From assembly GCF_900091315.1 (NCBI RefSeq), contig NZ_FLSP01000076.1:1-43995 (forward strand): 43,995 nt of DNA. The letters are read 5' to 3'. The notes under the pieces are model-generated. The model was not told the origin of the DNA. It made no database searches and was given only the letters and a program-made list of their open reading frames with translations. Source of the DNA: Streptomyces sp. DI166 (GTDB lineage: Bacteria > Actinomycetota > Actinomycetes > Streptomycetales > Streptomycetaceae). The number at the start of each line of letters is the position of its first letter. Position 1 is the first letter of the stretch. Positions 39,073 through 43,995 of the stretch are shown here, piece by piece. A program made the translations under genes and the position numbers.

Positions 39073-39738
39073 TCATGCGGAGCCCTCGATCACGGGGACG
39101 AGGCTTCCGGTGTAGATGACGTGCGGTTCGTCGGCCCCGGGCGGCTCGAACCGGGCGCCGTGCCGCAGCAGGTCCTCTTCGCTGAAGTACATGGCGTTCG
39201 GGTCGTCGAAGGTGGAGGCGTTGCGCTCCTTGATGCGATCCCACAGCTCGTCGTGGGTGGCGGGCAGGTACAACAGCGTCACCACGGCTCCGGCGTCCTC
39301 GCCGAGCTGGCGCCACTCCTGGCGCTCGGCGGCCGTCCAGAGTCCGTGGTCCAGGACGGCGTCCCGGCCGGCGGCCAGCGCGGTGCGCAGCTCGGTCGCG
39401 ATCTCGCCGAGGATGGGGCGCTCCCGGATCTTGTACGAACCGCGGGGGAAGTCCCGTCCGTAGTGCCCGTGCTGCTCGAAGACCCGTTCGTCGGGGCAGA
39501 GCCGCAGGAAGCCCCGGGCCTCCAGCTCCCGGGCGACCGTGGTCTTCCCCGAGCCGGGCAGTCCGGCCATCAGGATCAGCCGGGTCGGGCCGGTTCGCCC
39601 TGCCAGGGTCCGCATGATGCGCGTGATCTCCGTCTGTCCAGCCGGGGTCAGTTCTCCCCGGTCCTGTGCTTGGAGGAGGGCCCCCAGGCGCTCCTCGGCA
39701 ACGTGCATGAGGGTGTCGTCCAGCAGCGAGGGCATCAT
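39073..39738 (-). CDS. P-loop kinase (AAA_33/zeta-like) coupled to GntR
   Basis: 221 residues from ATG 39738, overlapping the GntR stop (ATGA). LILMAGLPGSGKTTVARELE gives a Walker A at 59-67. The helical lid with FPRGSYKIRERPILGEIATELRTAL, the LDHGLWTAAERQEWRQLGED and VVTLLYLPATHDELWDRIKERN blocks fit small-molecule or polynucleotide kinases of the AAA_33 group, which includes zeta toxin relatives. The substrate is unknown. Its coupling to the repressor of the transfer operon suggests a regulatory or toxin-like function. Confidence 0.82.
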   Translation of the reverse strand: MMPSLLDDTLMHVAEERLGALLQAQDRGELTPAGQTEITRIMRTLAGRTGPTRLILMAGLPGSGKTTVARELEARGFLRLCPDERVFEQHGHYGRDFPRGSYKIRERPILGEIATELRTALAAGRDAVLDHGLWTAAERQEWRQLGEDAGAVVTLLYLPATHDELWDRIKERNASTFDDPNAMYFSEEDLLRHGARFEPPGADEPHVIYTGSLVPVIEGSA

Positions 39739-40469
39739 GCGGTGCTCTCCTCCTTGGTCCAGCGGCGGCCGGGACCCCCGATGTCCACGCCGTACTCGAT
39801 GACGACGCCGCCGCTGTCGATGACTCGCACGGTCAGCACGATGACGGCCTCCCGCGTGTCTTCCGGGATCTCCAGCGGTCCCGCGTCGGCGGGCGAGGTG
39901 ATCCGGGCCCACATGGCGCTGATCCGGCGGGCGACCGGGCGACCGGTGTGCCGCGTGATCACGTCGATCGACGTTCCGTTGGGCAGCCGCTTGCCCATCA
40001 GCAGCTCGGGCAGCTCGTCGGCGAAGGCAGCCGGAATCCACGAGGTCGAGTGCGAGATGACGGCGTTGGTGTGCTCGTCGCGGTACGTACGAGAGCGCCG
40101 GAGCACCGGCTCGCCCGCCGTGATCCCCAGGGCCTCGGCGACGTCTTCGGGCGCGGCGACGATCCCGGCCATGTGGGAGTCGGACCGCTCGCCGGCCCGC
40201 CACGACGACCCGGTCAGCCGACTGCGCTCCTCACGCTCGGCGCCGGTTGCCAGAGACAGACGCTCGCGCACGACAGTCCCGTGACCACGGGACGACGTGA
40301 CCAGGCCCTGAGCCTCCAGCGCCTTGTACGCCTGGTGGACGGTGGTCTTCGCCCACTCCTTCTCCCTGGCCAGGTCCTCGATCTTGGGCAGGCGGTCGCC
40401 CGGCGCGTACTTGCCGCTCTTGATCTGCGCGGCGAGCGCGTCGGCGAGGTCTTTCCACTTCGGCGGCAT
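39735..40469 (-). CDS. GntR/HutC-family repressor, KorSA-like position
   Basis: 244 residues from ATG 40469, about 10 bp after GGAGGAG. N-terminal winged helix (PPKWKDLADALAAQIKSGKYAPGDRLPKIEDLAREKEW, TTVHQAYKALEAQGLVTSSRGHGTVV) and a C-terminal UTRA ligand domain (RSRTYRDEHTNAVISHSTSW, AVIVLTVRVIDSGGVVIEYGVDIGG). GntR/HutC repressors such as KorSA of pSAM2 control transfer in Streptomyces elements. It stands divergent from the operon that leads into tra, so repression of that operon is the likely job. Dyads at 40518-40554 are candidate binding sites. Confidence 0.88.
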   Translation of the reverse strand: MPPKWKDLADALAAQIKSGKYAPGDRLPKIEDLAREKEWAKTTVHQAYKALEAQGLVTSSRGHGTVVRERLSLATGAEREERSRLTGSSWRAGERSDSHMAGIVAAPEDVAEALGITAGEPVLRRSRTYRDEHTNAVISHSTSWIPAAFADELPELLMGKRLPNGTSIDVITRHTGRPVARRISAMWARITSPADAGPLEIPEDTREAVIVLTVRVIDSGGVVIEYGVDIGGPGRRWTKEESTA

Positions 40470-40517
40470 GTCCGCTGATCTCCTCCGTCTCGGGCGCCAC
40501 CAGTGAACCACAGTCCT

Positions 40518-40554
40518 GTGATTGGATCACGGCGACTCGCAATCACAGTATTGC
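40518..40554. promoter_or_regulatory. Two adjacent dyads, candidate GntR operators
   Basis: GTGATTGGATCAC at 40518-40530 and GCAATCACAGTATTGC at 40539-40554 are separated by 8 bp and lie between the repressor start and the plus-strand promoter. A partial copy, GCAATACTGG, follows at about 40583. Confidence 0.5.
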
Positions 40555-40569
40555 AACGCGCGAGGCGGA

Positions 40570-40598
40570 TTGACAGCGGTCCGCAATACTGGGAATGT
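40570..40598 (+). promoter_or_regulatory. Candidate promoter of the transfer operon
   Basis: TTGACA at 40570-40575, 17-bp spacer, GAATGT at 40593-40598. It reads toward the genes at 40966 onward. The partial dyad GCAATACTGG lies in its spacer, as expected for repression. Confidence 0.5.
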
Positions 40599-40809
40599 CA
40601 TTCCCGCAAGGCAACGCCGAGTGAGGCAACTCACGGAGCGTCACGGCACAGCCATGTCTAAAACGGCCGCAAATGCGGGCTGGTAACCACCGCGCGACTG
40701 TCGCGGCAGGACACCCGAGCGGAACCGAATGCTCCTTGAAAACCGAATAGGTCTCCGTCAAAGCCCCTGGTGAGGAGGTGAATTGGGGCACGGCGGATGG
40801 CAGACCCAA

Positions 40810-40867
40810 GGACGGCTCCGTAGTCGGAGCCCCTGCGGGGGCGAGGGTGCGATCCCCTCCCCGTCCA
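40810..40867 (+). ncRNA. tRNA-like folded element in the transfer-operon leader
   Basis: Four helices can be drawn. A closing stem GGACGG / CCGTCC, a TCCG-TAGT-CGGA hairpin, a GCCCC-TGCG-GGGGC hairpin, and GAGGG-TGCGATC-CCCTC, which has the 5-bp stem and 7-nt loop of a T arm. ACCA occurs 4 nt after the fold and a hairpin follows at 40896. The anticodon-like loop has only 4 nt and the fold is 58 nt, so it is not a canonical tRNA. It may be an attenuator, a pseudo-tRNA or coincidence. Confidence 0.3.
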
Positions 40868-40895
40868 CGCACCACTGCCCACGCCCGAGCACGAC

Positions 40896-40936
40896 GCGGC
40901 TCCCCGGCCGGCCTGCAAGCAAGACCGGGGAGCCGC
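40896..40936 (+). terminator. Hairpin before the first transfer-operon gene
   Basis: Perfect 12-bp stem GCGGCTCCCCGG / CCGGGGAGCCGC with a 17-nt loop, 30 bp before GTG 40966. Terminator or attenuator of the leader transcript. Confidence 0.6.
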
Positions 40937-40965
40937 ACGGGCCGTCCAAGAGAGGAAACCGACCC

Positions 40966-41268
40966 GTGGACATCATCGTCGCAGGACAGCGCATCGTGAG
41001 CGAGAGCGAGTTCGCCGAGGCCGCGATGGGCTTCGGGGAGTTCACCCCCACCAAGGACGACCTCCAGGCGTTCGCCGAGTTCGTCGCCGAGGGCTACGGC
41101 CCGGCCGACCAGCGCAACGAGATCGACGCCGCGAACGACTTCTACTTCCGCCGGCGCAAGCCGGTCGCCCGCCGCCGCCGTGCGGTCCAGGCCGCCTCCG
41201 CCGACGTCGTCCCGCTGCCCCGCAGCGGCGCCGGCCTCGCCCCGAGCCGGAAGGGGCGGGCGGCATGA
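40966..41268 (+). CDS. Hypothetical protein, first gene of the transfer operon
   Basis: 100 residues from GTG 40966 after AGAGGAAACC. Acidic helical first half (GQRIVSESEFAEAAMGFGEF, TPTKDDLQAFAEFVAEGYGPADQRNEIDAANDFYF), then a basic tail (RRRKPVARRRRAVQ). Stop overlaps the next ATG. Family not recognised. Confidence 0.75.
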   Translation: MDIIVAGQRIVSESEFAEAAMGFGEFTPTKDDLQAFAEFVAEGYGPADQRNEIDAANDFYFRRRKPVARRRRAVQAASADVVPLPRSGAGLAPSRKGRAA

Positions 41269-41624
41269 AGACCCCCTTCGGAACCTGGATCTACCTGCTG
41301 CTCGTGGCCTGCGGCGGCGCCTGGGCGCTGGGACTGCAGACCACCTGGTGGCAGCGCACCCTCGCCGTCATCGCCGTGATCGGCCTGGCCGTCGCCGACG
41401 CCGCGCACACCGCGATCGTCTCCGAGCTGCGCGAACGCACCGCTCAGGCGCTCGACTCCCTGTCCATGTGGATCCGGGGCCCGCTGGCCATAGCGGGCGG
41501 CGCCTGGATCGCGGGCCTGAACCTCCCGGCCGCCGGCCGCGTCACCCTCGCGGCCGCAGTTGTGACCGTGCTCCTCTTCGAGCGGTCGATGACCGCCGCG
41601 CCGGTCGCCAGGAGCGCGCGGTGA
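41265..41624 (+). CDS. Membrane protein, transfer operon
   Basis: 119 residues from ATG 41265, coupled on both sides (ATGA and GTGA). Four hydrophobic segments (WIYLLLVACGGAWALGL, TLAVIAVIGLAVADAAHTAIV, GPLAIAGGAWIAGLNL, VTLAAAVVTVLLFE). Probably an Spd-type spread protein by size and position. Confidence 0.78.
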   Translation: MKTPFGTWIYLLLVACGGAWALGLQTTWWQRTLAVIAVIGLAVADAAHTAIVSELRERTAQALDSLSMWIRGPLAIAGGAWIAGLNLPAAGRVTLAAAVVTVLLFERSMTAAPVARSAR

Positions 41625-42103
41625 GCCGGGGGCAGCGGCTGGCCCGCTGGCTCCTGAACGCCGCCGTCAACATCGACGGCGTCCGCCTGATGGTCTCCCA
41701 GCCCAAGCAGTGGCTCCTGGCCCGCGCCCACCACGCGTGGATCGGGCTCGCCCCGCTGGCCCTGATCGCCGCCGGCACCTACTTCGGCCGGTACACCCCG
41801 TACTGGCTCTGGACGATCGCCGTGATCTACGGCATCGCCAGCTTCGGCACCGACGCGGTCGGCAACCTCGCCCACTCGCTGTGGCAGCGCGGCCGGATCT
41901 GGCAGGACACGATCTGCCCCTGCTGCGACGACCACGGCGGCGGCTGGTGGTTCGAGACCCCCGACCTCTCCCCCGACGGCCCGGAGGACCACGGGCGCAC
42001 GCCCGATGAGACGCCCCGGCCGTCCCTGACGACCATCACGACCCCCCGCGAGCGGGCGGCCCAGGCCGCGTACGCCGCGCTGAACCTGGAGGGCCTGCGA
42101 TGA
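41621..42103 (+). CDS. Membrane protein with a cytoplasmic CPCC motif, transfer operon
   Basis: 160 residues from GTG 41621, coupled to both neighbours. Two membrane helices (AWIGLAPLALIAAGTYFG and YWLWTIAVIYGIASFG) and then CPCCDDHGGGWW, a possible metal or redox site, before a polar tail. Family not recognised; Spd-like by context. Confidence 0.77.
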   Translation: MSRGQRLARWLLNAAVNIDGVRLMVSQPKQWLLARAHHAWIGLAPLALIAAGTYFGRYTPYWLWTIAVIYGIASFGTDAVGNLAHSLWQRGRIWQDTICPCCDDHGGGWWFETPDLSPDGPEDHGRTPDETPRPSLTTITTPRERAAQAAYAALNLEGLR

Positions 42104-43542
42104 GCGAGGCAACCACCTACCGCGGCCGCGAGCAGATGGACGCGGTCAAGGCCAAGGCGGCGCAGGCACAGGCCGCCGCCGAGTCCCGCCGTACCAACGC
42201 GCTGACCTCGATCGAGATCGAGGAGGCGCGCGAGAAGGCCGCCGAGCGCAAGGAGCTGCGCAAGCAGGCGGCGAAGACCAAGAAGCTGGAGGAGCGGGCC
42301 CGCCGACGCGAAAAGGCGGCCGCCGCCCGCAAGGCCCGCAACGAGCGCCTGTCCGCCGCGATCGGGCAGCCGCTGCCGTGGGTGATGACCGTGGTGATCA
42401 CCTCGATCGCGTTCGCCTTCCCCGGGCAGTTCTCGGCGGTCGTCGGCCTCGGCGTGATCTGGGTCCTGGCGCTGCTGGTGCCCGTCTTCATCGAGGGCGC
42501 GACCTGGGCCATGGCCTGGCTGCGCAAGTGGGCGGTCGCCAACAACAAGCCCGCCAAGCTCTACACGGTGATGACCTGGCTGTTCGCGTCCGTCGCGGCA
42601 GCGCTCAACGCCTGGCACCACCTGGACAAGCCGCAGCTCGCCGTGGTCTTCGCCGCGTCCAGCCTGTTCGGCGTCGCGGTCTGGGAGATCTACATGCACT
42701 CCCAGAGCCACGCCGCCGGCGGCCGCGACGCCGCCGACATCAAGCTCGCGCTGCAGCGCCGGATCCGGCACCCGCGGGTCTCGCGCCGGGCCTCGTGGCT
42801 GCGCACCGCGACCATCCCCGCGCTCAGCGAGAGCGAGGCGTGGGCGATCGCGTGGCGGCAGATCCGGGGCACCGAGCCGGGCCTGACGAAGCGGACCCTC
42901 AAGCGCCACAACCGGCTCGCGGAGAAGATCGCCGAGGCGGCGGAGAAGGCGTGCGAGCCGCGCCTGACGGCGTCGCTGGACCTGTTCGCCGCACCCGTCG
43001 AGCCGGTCCGCGAGGTCGGCCCCGGCGAGGCGTGGGCGATCGACCCGCAGGCCATCGCGCGGATCCTCGCGGACCCCGCGAACGCTAGCCGCGCGGACCG
43101 CGCGAAGGCGTCCGGGAGGGAGATCAATTCCGCTAGCGGAAACGCCGACCAGAAGGCTACGCGGGGCGCGCAGGAGGCCCGCACGCGCGCTGCGAAGCCG
43201 CAGGTCACGCCCAACAACCCCCCGCTCGTGCGAGGCCGCGAGAAGGCCGCTGACGGGGCCGGTGGGAAGCAGGCGCGCGCGGCCCGCACGCTCGCTGCGG
43301 AGACCGCTCGCGCGGCCACGCCGGAGCAGGCCGAAGCGGAGAAGCGCGCGGCCCGCGAGTGGGTGCTGGAGCAGCTGCGCGCGGGCCGCGAGGTCGGCTG
43401 GCGCGACGTCCAGCGCTACTTCGAGAAGGAGATCCCCGAGCAGCAGATGCGGATGGTGCGCGGGGAGACCTGGTGCCGCCAGCGCATCAAGGAAGCCGAG
43501 CGCGAGCACGGCGGCGACCCGGCCCTGACGCTGGTCGGCTGA
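42100..43542 (+). CDS. DUF2637-like membrane protein with long coiled coil
   Basis: 480 residues from ATG 42100, overlapping the previous stop. A charged N-terminal coiled coil of about 85 residues is followed by four membrane segments between about 93 and 200 (PWVMTVVITSIAFAFPG, VVGLGVIWVLALLVPVFIEG, VMTWLFASVAAALNAWHH, AVVFAASSLFGVAVWEIYMH). The FIEG and LNAWHH features match DUF2637 proteins of actinomycete plasmids. The soluble C-terminus (200-480) contains an HTH-like end (REVGWRDVQRYFEKEIPEQQMRM). Family A site 5 lies in its disordered part. A Tra partner at the membrane is inferred. Confidence 0.82.
   Translation: MSEATTYRGREQMDAVKAKAAQAQAAAESRRTNALTSIEIEEAREKAAERKELRKQAAKTKKLEERARRREKAAAARKARNERLSAAIGQPLPWVMTVVITSIAFAFPGQFSAVVGLGVIWVLALLVPVFIEGATWAMAWLRKWAVANNKPAKLYTVMTWLFASVAAALNAWHHLDKPQLAVVFAASSLFGVAVWEIYMHSQSHAAGGRDAADIKLALQRRIRHPRVSRRASWLRTATIPALSESEAWAIAWRQIRGTEPGLTKRTLKRHNRLAEKIAEAAEKACEPRLTASLDLFAAPVEPVREVGPGEAWAIDPQAIARILADPANASRADRAKASGREINSASGNADQKATRGAQEARTRAAKPQVTPNNPPLVRGREKAADGAGGKQARAARTLAAETARAATPEQAEAEKRAAREWVLEQLRAGREVGWRDVQRYFEKEIPEQQMRMVRGETWCRQRIKEAEREHGGDPALTLVG
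43128..43141. promoter_or_regulatory. Family A palindrome, site 5, inside a coding region
   Basis: TTCCGCTAGCGGAA, identical to site 1 including the preceding CAA. It encodes part of NSASGN in a low-complexity linker. A related CGCTAGC lies at 43083 and a lone Family B half site (CGCTGAC) near 43249. Confidence 0.55.
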
Positions 43543-43590
43543 CCCAGCGCGCGCACCCCGTCCCCACCCGCTCACACGGAAGGACTCGCC

Positions 43591-43680
43591 ATGCGCGAGA
43601 GCACCTGGCTGATCCTCAACATGCTCCTCTTCGGCCTCGGAGGACTCGGCATCGTCCTGGCCGCCGCCCTGATCCGCTGA
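43591..43680 (+). CDS. 29-residue membrane peptide
   Basis: ATG 43591 after GGAAGGACTCGCC. MRESTWLILN then MLLFGLGGLGIVLAAALIR: a short polar start and one membrane helix. It lies between the DUF2637-like gene and tra and could be a small transfer accessory. Strong ribosome site, hence kept despite its size. Confidence 0.6.
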   Translation: MRESTWLILNMLLFGLGGLGIVLAAALIR

Positions 43681-43709
43681 TCTCCCGGCGCGGCCGCCAC
43701 CCCCCACGC

Positions 43710-43848
43710 GCGGGCCCCGGCACTCACTGTCCAGGCGGGGGCCGGGGCCCGCTCCCCTCACCACACGCTGCGCGACGGCGCGCGGCACAGCTCACCGACT
43801 TCTGCGCGAGCCCCGGCACTCACTGTCCAGGCGGGGACCGGGGCTCGC
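43710..43848. repeat. Two covarying hairpins in tandem upstream of tra
   Basis: Copy 1 has GCGGGCCCCGG (43710) with CCGGGGCCCGC (ends 43752); copy 2 has GCGAGCCCCGG (43806) with CCGGGGCTCGC (ends 43848). The stems differ at one pair, G-C against A-T, a compensatory change. Between the arms both share CACTCACTGTCCAGGCGGGG, and both are followed by CTCACCA. Copies are 96 bp apart, the second 27 bp before ATG 43876. Confidence 0.7.
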
Positions 43849-43875
43849 TCACCTCACCAGGGAGGCAGCACCAGC

Positions 43876-43995
43876 ATGACCGAGATCGACGAGCGCCCGG
43901 CACAGTCCGGCCACAACCCCCCGAACAAGGTGATCGACGCCGCTGAGCTGGTGGTCTCCACCCAGTTCGGCTCCACCTCGATGCTCCAGCGCAAG
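43876..43995 (+). CDS. tra: Tra translocase, N-terminal 40 residues (continues at base 1)
   Basis: ATG 43876 follows AGGGAGGCAGCACCAGC. The 40 codons end exactly at the last base. Residues 19-40 (KVIDAAELVVSTQFGSTSML, then QRK) are the first helix of an FtsK gamma domain. Bacillus SpoIIIE has SMLQRR-FRIGYTRAARL at this place; here SMLQRK is completed by LRVSFAEATALM from base 1. The frame is kept across the junction, which shows that the window is a circle or a circular permutation. Confidence 0.92.
   Translation, partial: MTEIDERPAQSGHNPPNKVIDAAELVVSTQFGSTSMLQRK

Noticed and set aside
40783..40965. 5' extension of the gene at 40966 from TTG 40783, which has a good AGGAGGTGA
   Set aside because: The extension would run through strong stem-loops and gives a low-complexity Pro/Arg/Ser sequence. 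GTG 40966 has its own ribosome site.
41827..43788. 653-codon minus-strand frame
   Set aside because: Antisense to the DUF2637-like gene and its neighbour; no ribosome site or recognisable domain.
43710..43848. Possible CRISPR-like direct repeats
   Set aside because: Only two copies, each a self-complementary hairpin, with no spacer array and no cas genes.

Overview
The window is high-GC actinobacterial DNA with a Streptomyces look: GC-rich third codon positions, GTG and TTG starts after AAGGAG-type ribosome sites, and many ATGA/GTGA-coupled genes. It appears to be one complete circular conjugative plasmid of 43,995 bp, opened inside its transfer gene. The last codon of the window and the first codon of the window join in frame in the middle of an FtsK gamma (winged-helix) domain, giving one 870-residue FtsK/SpoIIIE-type translocase (43876-43995 plus 1-2493). 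There are no rRNA genes, no canonical tRNA, no insertion sequences and no CRISPR arrays.

Layout. (i) Transfer operon: a GntR/HutC repressor and a P-loop kinase (minus strand, 39073-40469) face a promoter and a structured leader. These are followed by four coupled small or membrane genes (40966-43542), a 29-residue membrane peptide, two covarying hairpins, tra, and then small zinc or membrane proteins to 4654. A CTCTAC/GTAGAG array just downstream of tra is a candidate cis-acting transfer locus. (ii) 4832-12779 is a long plus-strand run of small accessory genes: a THNG-repeat DUF4097-like protein, membrane proteins, a diguanylate cyclase, and a RapZ C-terminal-domain protein with a coupled partner. 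(iii) 12881-18725 holds a Uma2-type nuclease and a 1,431-residue MobF (TrwC-type) relaxase-helicase preceded by a coupled 30-codon mini-ORF. (iv) 19342-28984 is accessory: HTH regulators, a CoiA-like nuclease, a complete tyrosine recombinase with a dif/att-like core site next to it, a replication-relaxation family protein, and a 145-nt nested cruciform. (v) 29246-38830 is maintenance: parA (frameshifted as read) with a small ribbon-helix-helix-like parB partner, an HTH gene coupled to a degenerate tyrosine-recombinase homologue, an iteron cluster (candidate oriV) near a winged-helix, zinc-cluster replication protein, and an XRE-TPR regulator.

The most unusual signal is not a gene. Two families of palindromes are scattered over the whole circle. 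Family A has consensus TTCCGCTAGCGGAA (5 sites). Family B has consensus GTCAGCG-N3-CGCTGAC (9 sites of 17 bp plus one 16-bp-core variant). Four of the five A sites have a B site within about 150 bp in an intergenic region. This recalls the paired KorA/KorB operator network of IncP plasmids and suggests a plasmid-wide regulon or partition system in this lineage. Functions given here rest on motifs read by eye; no database search was possible.
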